Below are positions 1 through 7,332 of a DNA stretch of 45,889 bases, one piece after another. Below the pieces are notes generated by a model that saw nothing but the letters and a program-made list of their open reading frames with translations, had not been told where the DNA came from and did not search any database. Both the position numbers and the translations under genes were made by a program. Within the stretch, counting starts at the first letter, position 1. Every line of letters starts with the position of its first letter. The stretch comes from Phycisphaerales bacterium (GTDB lineage: Bacteria; Planctomycetota; Phycisphaerae; Sedimentisphaerales; Anaerobacaceae): assembly GCA_030602885.1 (NCBI GenBank), contig JAUVYV010000029.1:1-45889 (forward strand), in the 5' to 3' direction.

Positions 1-513
1 CCGTCGGGCACAGGTAAAACTACCATAGCCCGGATTATCGCCGCACAGGGCGCAGACGACCTGTACGTCACCGAGTTCGACAGTGCCGACCAGTTGACCA
101 CACAGGCACTAACCGACATCGAACAGACTATGCAGCTATACAGCGGCGGCAAAGGCGGCAGGGCTTACATAGTGAACGAATCTCACGGCCTGCGTAAGCC
201 GATTATACGCCGTCTGCTGGGCCTGCTGGAGCGCATACCGTCTCACGTCGTCTTTATCTTCACGACCACCAAAGAGGGCGAATCAGGGCTATTCGAGGAC
301 CAGATTGACGCAAGCCCGCTGCTCAGTCGGTGCGTAAGGATCGAGCTAACGAATCAGGGACTTGCAAAAGTGTTCGCTGAACACTGTTGGGACATCGCCA
401 CAAAAGAGAATCTCAACGGAAAGCCCTTGCAAAGCTATGTAAAACTGGCGGCAAAACACAAGAACAACTGCCGGGCGATGCTAATGGAAATCGAATCCGG
501 TTCTATGCTTTAA
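1..513 (+). CDS. Clamp-loader-like AAA+ ATPase (5' end outside window)
   Basis: The reading frame is open from base 1 and ends at a TAA at 511-513, so the N-terminus is missing. The first residues, PSGTGKTT, are a Walker A P-loop. Further on come YIVNESHGL in the Walker B/DExH position, the sensor-1-like strand FIFTTTK, and SRC followed by a hydrophobic strand, as in the DnaX gamma/tau and RFC clamp-loader group. In that family the protein uses ATP to load the sliding clamp on DNA. The Walker B aspartate seems to be Asn here (VNESH against the usual DExH), so hydrolysis may be altered. It ends 10 nt before the integrase gene and probably shares its transcript. Family assignment rests on motifs only; another phage-type P-loop ATPase is possible. 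Confidence 0.7.
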   Translation, partial: PSGTGKTTIARIIAAQGADDLYVTEFDSADQLTTQALTDIEQTMQLYSGGKGGRAYIVNESHGLRKPIIRRLLGLLERIPSHVVFIFTTTKEGESGLFEDQIDASPLLSRCVRIELTNQGLAKVFAEHCWDIATKENLNGKPLQSYVKLAAKHKNNCRAMLMEIESGSML

Positions 514-523
514 GGAGACAATT

Positions 524-1108
524 ATGGTTATCGACAGAACGAAGTATATGGACGCCGACGAGGTCAAACAACTGCGGACCGTCTGCGAAGCAAAGGCGAT
601 TGTCGATTTGCGCAAAGGGCGTATCACCGGGCCTTTGGTCTGGATGGTGATTGACGTTGCCTTCGCGACGGGCCTGCGTGTCTCGGAGCTGGCGGCAATT
701 CAGGTTAAGGACATCGATCTAAAACGCGGGTTTATAAACGTCCAGCGACGCAAGCGTAAAAAGAAAGTAATCGACACATTGGCTATAAGCCCGGAGCTGA
801 TAAAGCATATCAAAGAATATATTACAGACAGAACCAGCGGCAGTTTGTTCGTCGGTGAACGTGGCGACCTTACCCGGTATGGCTTGCAGCAGATATGGAA
901 ATCTGCCGTCAAACGTGCAGGTCTGCCAAAAGAATTATCAATTCACAGTGCCCGACATTCAATGGCAGTCCACCTACTCAAGAAAACAGGTAACTTACGG
1001 CAGGTACAAAAACAGCTTGGTCACGCTTCACCGGCAACAACCGCCAATATGTATGCCGATATTTCCTTTGAAGACATGCAGAACGGCGTTACCGGCCTGT
1101 ATCAGTGA
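524..1108 (+). CDS. Short tyrosine recombinase / integrase
   Basis: A 194-aa tyrosine recombinase catalytic domain that cuts and rejoins DNA through a phosphotyrosine bond. The catalytic set is visible: R52 (TGLRVSEL), the beta-strand lysine region after 75, H141-x-x-R144 (HSARH), H167 (LGH) and the nucleophile Y177 (MYADIS). The N-terminal core-binding and arm-binding domains of classic phage integrases (300-400 aa) are absent, so its size is that of FimB/FimE-type recombinases. An AAGGAGA Shine-Dalgarno 6-7 nt upstream supports the ATG at 524. With the tRNA-Cys remnant at 3904-3955 it is the best candidate for the enzyme that integrated this element, although it lies 2.8 kb from that site with an IS in between. 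It could instead be an inversion or resolution recombinase. Confidence 0.88.
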   Translation: MVIDRTKYMDADEVKQLRTVCEAKAIVDLRKGRITGPLVWMVIDVAFATGLRVSELAAIQVKDIDLKRGFINVQRRKRKKKVIDTLAISPELIKHIKEYITDRTSGSLFVGERGDLTRYGLQQIWKSAVKRAGLPKELSIHSARHSMAVHLLKKTGNLRQVQKQLGHASPATTANMYADISFEDMQNGVTGLYQ

Positions 1109-1134
1109 GAATCGGGCCCGGGTTTAACAACCTA

Positions 1135-2366
1135 GTGCTCTGTCGCACATAGTATGATGACATATAGGCTTTTTTGTCGATATATCTAAAAACGATATTT
1201 TGACAAGGAGGCTGTTATGGCAAATGAAGCAAAATATGTTGTTGAATTGACAAGTGAAGAGGGAAGTCTGATTAAGCGAATGCTCAGCAAAGGTAAAGCT
1301 GCGGCTTACAAACAACGGCATGGAAGAATTCTACTGCTGGCAGATCAAGGCCCTCATGGCGGCAAAAAGATGAGCGATTCCGCAATAGCGCAGGCTTTGG
1401 CCTGCGGTCAGGCAACTGTAGAACGTATTCGCAAACGTTTTGTTGTGGAGGGATTCGAATTAGCGTTGAGCCGTAAGAACCGCACTAATTATCAGCGTAA
1501 GATTGATGGCAAGGCTGAGGCTCATCTAATTGCGTTGGCATGCAGCAAGGCTCCTGATGGATATGATTGCTGGACGCTCAGGTTACTGGCCGATAAGCTG
1601 GTTGAACTTAAAATCGTCGATTCCTGCGGCAAAGATACTGTGCATCGGACGCTTAAAAAAACGAACTTAAGCCTTGGCTAAAGCAGCAGTGGTGTATACC
1701 GCCGAAGGCTAATGCCGAGTTTGTCTGCCAGATGGAAGACGTGTTAGATGTATACCATAGAGTGTATGACGGCAAAATATCGATGCTTTGCCTTGATGAA
1801 AGGCCGGTACAATTGATCGGAGAATTACGCTCTCCCATACCGGCAAAGCCCGGAAGAAAGGCTCGCTATGATTATGAGTACAAACGTAACGGCGTCGCGA
1901 ATATTTTTATGATATTCGAGCCGCTGAAGGGCAGAAGGCAATTGCAGGTGACACAGCGGCGAACTAAAAAGGATTGGGCAAAATGTGTTAAGTGGCTGGT
2001 CGATGAGCTTTACTCTGATTCGGAAAAAATAGTGCTGGTGATGGACAACTTGAATACTCATAAAAAAGCTTCACTGTATGAGACTTTCGAACCGGCCGAA
2101 GCGAAACGTATCGCCGATAAACTTGAAATACACTATACACCGAAACATGGCAGTTGGTTAAACATGGCTGAGATCGAATTAAGTGTTTTGTCTCGGCAGT
2201 GCCTTAATAAACGTATGGAAGATATTGGAAAGTTGACTGCAAAATGTAAGGCTTGGCTCAAGAATCGTAATATACAAGCCAACAAGGTAGATTGGCGTTT
2301 TACGACAGAAGACGCCAGGATAAAATTGAAAAAGCTATGCCCATCAATTGATTAGAGACAGAGCAC
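1135..2366 (+). mobile_element. Complete IS630-family insertion sequence, 1232 bp
   Basis: Perfect 10-bp terminal inverted repeats, AGTGCTCTGT at 1135-1144 region and its complement ending at 2366, are each bounded by TA (1133-1134 and 2367-2368). TA target duplication is the hallmark of IS630/Tc1-mariner insertion; with the TA included the arms read TAGTGCTCTGTC and GACAGAGCACTA. Both ends and both halves of the transposase are present, so the copy looks recent and possibly active. It sits just downstream of the integrase inside the integrated element. Removing it leaves about 140 bp of unannotated sequence between the integrase and the minus-strand gene ending at 2471. Confidence 0.9.
1217..2355 (+). 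CDS. IS630-family transposase, two frames joined by -1 frameshift
   Basis: The first frame (1217-1681, 154 aa) is a helix-turn-helix DNA-binding region, including SAIAQALACGQATVERIRKR. The second frame carries the DDE catalytic domain: D in MLCLDE, D in VMDNLNTH and E in WLNMAEIE. The frames differ by -1 and meet at an A7 run (1655-1661). After the run the -1 frame reads NELKPWLKQQWCIPP and continues openly into the DDE domain, whose stop is at 2353-2355. Several IS630 members are known to make the full protein by frameshifting or transcriptional slippage on such a run, so this is likely a working arrangement, not a mutation. A GGAGG Shine-Dalgarno precedes the ATG at 1217. If the frameshift were a simple deletion the gene would be dead. 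Confidence 0.85.
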
Positions 2367-2470
2367 TATGCCCTTTTTTCCTGCTCAAGGCTCAAGTGGA
2401 GCGATACCCAGGTTGACTCTATCCTTACACGCAAAAAATAAAGTGCTAAAGCTGGCAAAATAGAAAACTC

Positions 2471-3070
2471 TTAACGCTTTGACAATCTGGCTTCCATTTT
2501 CTCCATTTGCGCCCTGATCGGCCCTGATAATATCCCCATTTTCCGCTGAAGGGCCTGTATCCTTCTAACCTTTCTTGTGGGCCTACCTCTCCACGTCCAG
2601 CGTTTGATTTCGCTCCGGAGCTTTTTTATCTTCCTGTCAAGTACCCCAAAGATTCCATAAATGTTTGATTCGTTCCGACTGTGATATGACAGGTTGTTGC
2701 AGTTTCGGCACCGGAAGTGAACATCACCAGGCGCAAGATACAAGACCGCTACACGCCGACCGCATGATGGGCAGCCAAACCAGTACCTTACACCGCCAAA
2801 GTTGCAGGGAGTTGTTACAAGCGATACTTGATAGTCATAATCTGTTCTTTTGCCCTTTCGGTCTGTGACGGAGTATATAAGCCTAACATACGGATCGTCT
2901 GTTATGTCAACCGCTAAACCTATGATGGTTTTCTTGTCTGTCCTATTACTTGACCATATTCTTGTTCCTGAGCTATAACCCGATGACAGCATACCATCTT
3001 TTCTCAATTCACTTATTCTCAGCCTGCACGATTCATCTGCCGTAGCTTTCCTGTTATAGTAATATCTCAT
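2471..3070 (-). CDS. Zinc-ribbon protein of the integrated element, unknown function
   Basis: A 199-aa protein with an AGGAGG Shine-Dalgarno about 10 nt before its ATG at 3070. Its centre holds two CxxC knuckles, CPSCGRR (about residue 100) and CRNCNNLSYHSR (about residue 120), forming a treble-clef or zinc-ribbon-like site. The C-terminal 70 residues are very rich in Arg and Lys (KIKKLRSEIKRW, RGRPTRKVRRI), probably helical and nucleic-acid binding. Small proteins of this layout are common in prophages and integrative elements but I cannot name a function. The N-terminal half (SSNRTDKKTIIGLAVDITDDP) looks like a beta-rich domain. It lies downstream of the 10-bp repeat array, on the same strand as the HTH gene 305 bp upstream. 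Confidence 0.75.
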   Translation of the reverse strand: MRYYYNRKATADESCRLRISELRKDGMLSSGYSSGTRIWSSNRTDKKTIIGLAVDITDDPYVRLIYSVTDRKGKRTDYDYQVSLVTTPCNFGGVRYWFGCPSCGRRVAVLYLAPGDVHFRCRNCNNLSYHSRNESNIYGIFGVLDRKIKKLRSEIKRWTWRGRPTRKVRRIQALQRKMGILSGPIRAQMEKMEARLSKR

Positions 3071-3118
3071 TATGCTTTTAACCTCCTGAAACCGAAATCA
3101 TTAAGCTTTCTATACATT

Positions 3119-3350
3119 ATTGTATGTTCTTGTTACCGCCTTGTTGCCTCAGCAAAACCTAACATTATCTAACAAGCCATATATTGCCACATATTGCCAC
3201 ATTGGGCCTAAACCTTAGCATTTCTTAGCATCTTTGACGGCTCAAAGGTTAAGTTTAGTAAGGTTTTTCCCGTACATTTTCGTACATTATCGTATATTTT
3301 CGCAGGTTCTTATAGGTTTCCAAAATGTTAACTTTTGCTAAGTTTTTGCC
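3119..3350. repeat. Array of 10-bp-phased doublet and triplet repeats
   Basis: The 305-bp gap between two minus-strand genes is a string of short direct repeats whose sequences differ but whose spacing is always 10 bp: CTAACA at 3159 and 3169; ATATTGCCAC at 3181 and 3191; CTTAGCA at 3214 and 3224; CGTACATTTT, CGTACATTAT and CGTATATTTT at 3271, 3281 and 3291; AGGTT at 3304 and 3314; TAACTTTTGC and TAAGTTTTTGC at 3329 and 3339. One helical turn between copies puts each pair on the same DNA face. This could be a cooperative protein-binding site (operator, excisionase or integrase arm sites, replication iterons). No ORF on either strand fits it. Function unknown. Confidence 0.6.
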
Positions 3351-3375
3351 TTTTCAAGTGGCGACATTTGTCTTT

Positions 3376-3687
3376 TTAACCATATCCCCTGTACTGCCAG
3401 AATCTACGTTTTTTCCGCCGTCTTTCGGCCCACTCATAGACCCACGATGGACAGCGCCTGACCCTGATGTCATTTGCCCTGCACCATCTTTGCAGTGTCC
3501 GGCGTGGTATTTGTAGAATCCTTGCAGTTGCTCTCATACCGTGTTCGACTATCAATTCAAAGGCATAGTGTTTTTGCGCCTCTGAGTAGCGTCCTGCGTC
3601 CCCCAGCGACTCAAAGCAAGCTCTCGTGTCTTCATTCCCCTCTTGAATCATCATTCGGATAAGCTGTTTGTTTCCTATGCGCGGCAT
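3376..3687 (-). CDS. Small helix-turn-helix protein, possible excisionase or regulator
   Basis: A 103-aa basic protein. The start is set at the codon for MPRIGNKQ (3687), which has AGAGG about 8 nt upstream; a longer reading to 3762 has no such signal. The segment ARILQIPRRTLQRWCRANDIRVRR is a clear helix-turn-helix, and the C-terminus (WAERRRKKRRFW) is strongly cationic. It is the gene nearest the tRNA-Cys attachment remnant and is read away from it, a typical place for a recombination-directionality factor or element regulator. That role is inferred from position and HTH only. The 10-bp-phased repeats just downstream on the same strand are a natural candidate binding target. Confidence 0.65.
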   Translation of the reverse strand: MPRIGNKQLIRMMIQEGNEDTRACFESLGDAGRYSEAQKHYAFELIVEHGMRATARILQIPRRTLQRWCRANDIRVRRCPSWVYEWAERRRKKRRFWQYRGYG

Positions 3688-3867
3688 TACTTGGCCTCTT
3701 TGCAGTAAGTTTGAATCAGGGCTTTGATTGCCGCCTTGATATGCTCCGGCAGTGAAGGCCATACCGCTACAATTTCAGTCAAGTCAGAGGGCAGGTTTTG
3801 AGGTTGATTTTCGGCTTTTTTTGGGTTTTCTTTGTAAGCTGGTTTGTAAGCGCCTGTTTGGGTTTCT

Positions 3868-3903
3868 TGTAAGTCTTTGTTATTACAAAGACTTACATTT
3901 TTC
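3868..3903. terminator. Perfect 13-bp hairpin with T run beside the att site
   Basis: TGTAAGTCTTTGT (3868-3880) and its exact complement (3885-3897) flank a TATT loop and are followed by TTTTT on the plus strand. The stem is AT-rich but perfect. It directly abuts the tRNA-Cys fragment, so it may terminate element transcription before the tRNA remnant or be a recombinase recognition structure next to the crossover site. Confidence 0.6.
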
Positions 3904-3955
3904 AGGCGACGGTTTGCAAAACCGTTATTCGGCGGTTCGAATCCGCCCGCCGCCT
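3904..3955 (+). other. 3' part of a tRNA-Cys gene: integration site (attL or attR)
   Basis: The sequence folds as the 3' two-thirds of a tRNA: anticodon stem ACGGT/ACCGT (3909-3913, 3921-3925) around loop TTGCAAA with anticodon GCA (Cys); variable loop TATTC; T-arm GGCGG-TTCGAAT-CCGCC (3931-3947); 3' acceptor strand CGCCGCC (3948-3954); and discriminator T at 3955, as expected for tRNA-Cys. The 5' acceptor strand and most of the D-arm are absent; tRNA identity starts at AGGCG (3904), right after the hairpin. Integrases commonly use the 3' half of tRNA genes as attB and leave this scar at the far end. Host-type DNA follows. No CCA is encoded. Confidence 0.85.
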
Positions 3956-4171
3956 TTTATTGTTACTCGAAGAGAGCGATTTGGGTTTTTAGACACAAAT
4001 TCCTGACAAGCTTGGGACAAGTTAACACTGATTAACACGGTTTTTGAGATTCTGGATTCGGTGCTTGCGCGGGAATGATAAAGTATCATCCGAATAGCGG
4101 CAGAGTAGTGCAGCGCACGGTGCAACTACAGGTGTCGGTCCGTACTCTGGCCAATACGTCGTGGGGGTGGG

Positions 4172-4414
4172 TTACGAGTCTCTGTATCTCCTGGTTTTGT
4201 TGGTTGTCAGGCCTGTACCAATGGCGGCGAGGAGGAGCAATTCGGCTGAGACGATAAGGAAGACAGGGCCGAGAAGGACGGAGCAGAAGATGACGAATTC
4301 CTTAGTTGGTTTGTCCCAGGCGGGCCTGCAGCAACAGAGGAATGCGGCCCTGGTGAGCAGATATGCCGCGGCCGAGGCCGGCAGCCAAATGATAAGCACC
4401 CACATAACAGCCAT
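4172..4414 (-). CDS. Small membrane protein, unknown
   Basis: An 80-aa hydrophobic protein starting MAVMWVLIIW, with a GGTGGAGG Shine-Dalgarno about 9 nt upstream that fixes the start at 4414. Two transmembrane segments are evident (residues 3-25, with the CCC motif just after, and about 42-65), followed by a short basic tail. I do not recognise a family. It stands alone: the attachment remnant lies beyond its 3' end and the next gene is on the other strand. The sequence 4415-4735 upstream holds no gene apart from a short palindrome. Confidence 0.55.
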   Translation of the reverse strand: MAVMWVLIIWLPASAAAYLLTRAAFLCCCRPAWDKPTKEFVIFCSVLLGPVFLIVSAELLLLAAIGTGLTTNKTRRYRDS

Positions 4415-4436
4415 TTCTCTATCCTCCACCTATAAC

Positions 4437-4455
4437 CATGGGCGGGACGCCCGTG
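4437..4455. repeat. Short GC palindrome, REP-like
   Basis: CATGGGC and GCCCGTG (one G-T pair) flank GGGAC. It is of the same general kind as the other intergenic GC palindromes in this window. No T run follows, so it is not a typical terminator. The rest of 4415-4735 shows no gene. Confidence 0.4.
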
Positions 4456-4735
4456 ATACATGTCGCCAGCAGCGGCTTTGGCGAAGGTGCACAACACGCG
4501 AATCGGGCTACTATGGCTGGAATTCTCAGGATCTGTCCGACGCCTGTATTATACCAAATAGGAAGGCACGAATTATGATAAATCGCAGCGAAATTCTTCC
4601 GGCGGGGCGAGGGGGCTTGCCGGCGGCGTGTTGCTATTCGTAAGGTCTTTTCTGCAAAGCAGTTGCGTCGGTGGCACGGCTGAGATGAGGTATTGTCTGC
4701 GGGAAAGAAAATTTTTGTCGTGAGTCCGAAAAAGA

Positions 4736-4763
4736 TTGACAATTTGCAGCAAGAGAGTATAAT
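4736..4763 (+). promoter_or_regulatory. Near-perfect sigma-70 promoter
   Basis: TTGACA (4736-4741), a 16-bp spacer and TATAAT (4758-4763). Both hexamers are exact consensus. Transcription would start near 4770, which rules out the GTG at 4766 as the start of the next gene and favours the ATG at 4799. Confidence 0.75.
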
Positions 4764-4798
4764 TCGTGGTTGTGTTTATTTGGGGGCCAGCGAAAGGG

Positions 4799-4981
4799 AT
4801 GCTGGACAGGCAAAAAGACATTTGGGCGGAGGAGTATGCGCGTCGTATGCAGAAGCGCTTCGAGGAGTGGCAGAAGCCGCTCGGTATCGACGGCGAGGAG
4901 TACATCAGGTATCTGAGAAATGAGCTGGCGCAATCCTGCGAAGACCCGTTGATGAAGTCTCTTATCGAATCGATTTCGTAG
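4799..4981 (+). CDS. Small charged protein, unknown
   Basis: A 60-aa protein beginning MLDRQKDIWAEEYARR. It is highly charged, mostly predicted helix (EEYARRMQKRFEEWQKPLG), and has a Cys-containing C-terminal part. It lies 29 nt after the expected start of a consensus promoter, so transcription is likely. The Shine-Dalgarno is poor: AAAGGG sits almost against the ATG. I do not recognise a family. It stands alone, with 660 bp of mostly noncoding DNA after it. Confidence 0.5.
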   Translation: MLDRQKDIWAEEYARRMQKRFEEWQKPLGIDGEEYIRYLRNELAQSCEDPLMKSLIESIS

Positions 4982-5049
4982 GACTGCGGTAGTGAACTGT
5001 CGGTAAAGGTTATCGAAGCCGAGGGGAGGTTCCTACCTTTGTTTCCGAT

Positions 5050-5142
5050 AAAAAAGCCCCTGCGATTAGGAGGCCGAGAATATCCCTTTACATACCTTTC
5101 TCGTTATGCGTTTGAAATACTCGTCTTCGCGTTCGCAGGGGC
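5050..5142 (-). ncRNA. Candidate small RNA or long-loop terminator
   Basis: Read on the minus strand, GCCCCTGCGA (from 5142) pairs perfectly with TCGCAGGGGC (ending at 5056) and is followed by TTTTTT. The 67-nt interior can fold further (CGAG...CTCG). A closed RNA of about 90 nt ending in an intrinsic-terminator-like stem fits a small RNA. It lacks the SRP-RNA and tmRNA signatures, so it is unassigned. It may just be a terminator for a minus-strand transcript, but no minus-strand gene lies immediately upstream. Confidence 0.35.
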
Positions 5143-5642
5143 AAATCAGACCGTCTTTTCAACACCTCTTTTTATTTTCCTTTCGGTTTACATCAAGTTT
5201 CGCTTTGGCTGAACGTTTTTTGCATGAGAGCAAGTATGACTTTGGTAATGACTAACGGTCCGGCTATTCACTTTTTCAAGAGCAATGTTTTGACGACACG
5301 TTCGATACAGCGCATCGACAGGAACAGGTTTTCGACTTGAACCGTTTTCCGAGGCGTCGATAGCGGACAGCAAGACGCTGTTGAAACAGGTAAAGGCGCG
5401 CCGTGTCGGAGTAATTCTCAGCTTTATTAGGCTTTCCCCGCTGAACTGCAGAGCGACTGTGGGCTTTTGTCTCGTCGGTGGTAGTTTGCCCTGCTTAAAT
5501 CCGATAACACACGAGTCGCGGGAGGAGATTTTCTTTGTTCAAGGGCCGGGATTTTCGAATTTTTGCCGGTGAAAGGGCAAGGCAGCGTGCAGTTTGGCTT
5601 TGGTCGTGTGTTTCGTATAGTTTAAAATAGGGGGGTAATGAA
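5143..5642. other. Noncoding stretch, nothing recognised
   Basis: There is no ORF with both a start signal and protein-like composition on either strand, no tRNA, and no clear repeat. Short open frames here (for example around 5381-5572) have no Shine-Dalgarno and look random. It could contain a structured RNA that I cannot identify. Confidence 0.4.
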
Positions 5643-5777
5643 ATGAGCTTTCTCAAGTCTATTTTGCAATGGTGGTGCAAGCTGTGGCGATGCGACTGGC
5701 GTTTGCCCCGCATCGATACGCACAGATGGCACAACAAGAGCGAGATCCACAGAAGGTTGAAATATCGGCATCTGTGA
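5643..5777 (+). CDS. Possible 44-aa Trp-rich microprotein
   Basis: ATG at 5643 is preceded by a GGGGGG run (5630-5635) at Shine-Dalgarno distance. The product starts MSFLKSILQWWCKLWRCDW, with five Trp and two Cys in the first 20 residues, followed by a basic His/Arg-rich tail. The amphipathic N-terminus would suit membrane association. No family is recognised and the ORF may be chance. The 263 bp after it, up to gloB, contain no convincing gene. Confidence 0.3.
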   Translation: MSFLKSILQWWCKLWRCDWRLPRIDTHRWHNKSEIHRRLKYRHL

Positions 5778-6040
5778 GAGCTGCGTGGAGGTCCATAAAG
5801 GTCTTTCTGCGGAGCGGCGAAGGTACAGATGCAGAGTATTTCCGCAGCGTTCGAGACATACGCATTTGTCAGGCGTGCAGCAGGTGGGTACGCGCCTGCT
5901 TTTGAGCGGCTGGGGTTTCAGGACGGCAACGCCGGCGGCAGGCGGGACAAAAGCAATCAGCGTCTTGCAATCAACACGTCAAACGTTCTAATATCTGCAC
6001 TTGTTTTTCGGTCGTACAGCCAGTGTATTAAGGAGCCGAT

Positions 6041-6811
6041 ATGGATGCGGTGACCGTAATCCCGGCGTTTGGGAACAACTTCATATACGTGTGTCGGTAT
6101 GCCGGCGAAGGCGCTCTTGCCGTTGACCCGTGTGACAGCTCGACAGTGCTGCGAGCTATCAGTGATAAGAAGCTGCAGCTTACGGACGTTCTGGTGACAC
6201 ATCACCACCGGGACCACACGGCGGGGGTTGCGGAACTCAAAAAGATGACCGGCTGCAGGGTGATCGGTAGTGACGAGAAGAGAATTGGCGGCATAGACCT
6301 GGTGGTCGGGGATGGTGACGTTGTACCAGTCGGTGATACGAAGATAGAGGTCATTGCAACGCCCGGGCATACCGGGACATCCGTTTGCTATTATATGCCG
6401 ACGGCGAGCGAAGACGGCAGGGGGATTGTGTGGACGGGTGACACGATGTTCGCAGGGGGGTGCGGCAGGGTGCTCGAGTGTGGTATGGAGGCGATGTGGG
6501 AATCGCTTTCGAAATTAGCGGCTTTGCCCGAGGATACATTAGTTTACTGCGGCCACGATTACACGGAAGAGAACTTCGAATTTGCGTTGTCGATTATACC
6601 GAGTGACCCAGCCATACAGCATCGCCTAAAAGAAGTGCGGCAGGTGTTACGACAAGGTGGCTACACGGTTCCTTCGACGATAGGGCAGGAGAAGAAGACG
6701 AATATTTTTTTGCGGGTGGCCGAACCGGTAGTTAAAGGGGCTTTGCATATGGATGATGCGTCGGCGGTTGATGTCTTTGCAGAACTGCGGCGTCGCAAGG
6801 ACAGATTTTAG
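6041..6811 (+). CDS. gloB: Hydroxyacylglutathione hydrolase (glyoxalase II)
   Basis: A 256-aa metallo-beta-lactamase-fold enzyme that hydrolyses S-lactoylglutathione or related thioesters in methylglyoxal detoxification, in the cytoplasm. Metal ligands are visible: the motif THHHRDH (H54, H56, D58, H59), H110 in ATPGHTG, D134 in TGDTMF and H172 in CGHDYT. The C-terminal HAGH domain follows, with KKTNIFLR near residue 225, the region that binds the glutathione moiety. Length is that of the family. AAGGAG lies 7 nt before the ATG. It is convergent with the exonuclease gene ending at 6841. Planctomycetes do not all make glutathione, so the natural thiol may differ. Confidence 0.9.
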   Translation: MDAVTVIPAFGNNFIYVCRYAGEGALAVDPCDSSTVLRAISDKKLQLTDVLVTHHHRDHTAGVAELKKMTGCRVIGSDEKRIGGIDLVVGDGDVVPVGDTKIEVIATPGHTGTSVCYYMPTASEDGRGIVWTGDTMFAGGCGRVLECGMEAMWESLSKLAALPEDTLVYCGHDYTEENFEFALSIIPSDPAIQHRLKEVRQVLRQGGYTVPSTIGQEKKTNIFLRVAEPVVKGALHMDDASAVDVFAELRRRKDRF

Positions 6812-6840
6812 TATCATAAGGTCATTGAGCTGCTAATCAG

Positions 6841-7332
6841 CTAATCGACGCTGAGTTTTCGCCGTAAGTTGCGCAGGTTCAGCACATCTTCTTTGTTGTA
6901 TTCGAGGAGAGTTTTCAGGGCGGTGCGATTGGAGTTGTTGATATAATCCCACCAGAGCAGGACGGCTTTTCGTCCGTCGATGTCCTTTAGTTTTCTTTCG
7001 ATGCCGAGCAGTGTTTCGACGACTTTGAATCCTCCTTTGAGATTGTTTTTCCAGCAGTCGTACATCAGGTCGGTGTGTTTGAATTGACTTTTAAGGTCAA
7101 GGCCAAGGGCGGTCTTTATGAACGGCAGATCGAATCGGCTGCCGTTATAGCTGTAGATTTCATCGGTGCCGCGAAGTGCTCGGAGCAGTTTTACGTCTGT
7201 CAGGTTATCTTCGATAAGCTGGGTGAATTTCACTTTTTTGCCCTGCACAACGGCGATGCCGATGACGGTCAGCTCTGCGAGGTATTTGCTCAGGCCTGTG
7301 GTTTCTATATCGATGTAGGCCCTTCGTTTCAT
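6841..7332 (-). CDS. DEDD-type 3'-5' exonuclease (RNase H-like, YprB group)
   Basis: A 163-aa protein, start MKRRAYID at 7332. Exo I is DIETTG, Exo II is the NGSRFDLPFI segment, and Exo III is YNKEDVLNL (Y-x3-D): the acidic residues of a two-metal DEDD exonuclease of the kind in the YprB/RNase_H_2 families. It likely trims DNA or RNA 3' ends. The ATG overlaps the TGA of the upstream PLD gene as ATGA (7332-7329), so the two are translationally coupled. A longer ORF to 7389 inside the PLD gene has no better signal. Substrate unknown; a repair or RNA-processing role is inference. Confidence 0.8.
   Translation of the reverse strand: MKRRAYIDIETTGLSKYLAELTVIGIAVVQGKKVKFTQLIEDNLTDVKLLRALRGTDEIYSYNGSRFDLPFIKTALGLDLKSQFKHTDLMYDCWKNNLKGGFKVVETLLGIERKLKDIDGRKAVLLWWDYINNSNRTALKTLLEYNKEDVLNLRNLRRKLSVD

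Noticed and set aside
3074-3350. Diversity-generating retroelement or retron
   Set aside because: No reverse transcriptase is present, and the 10-bp repeats do not resemble template/variable repeat pairs.
3868-3960. Complete tRNA-Cys gene
   Set aside because: No strand complementary to CGCCGCC lies at the right distance upstream and the D-arm is replaced by a hairpin, so only the 3' part exists.
4161-4643. Plus-strand 160-aa ORF
   Set aside because: It is antisense to the membrane protein at 4172-4414, lacks a ribosome site and has Arg/Ser-rich shadow composition.
4982-5642. tmRNA, RNase P RNA, 6S or SRP RNA
   Set aside because: I looked for the conserved cores of each on both strands and found none; only an unassigned hairpin RNA remains possible.
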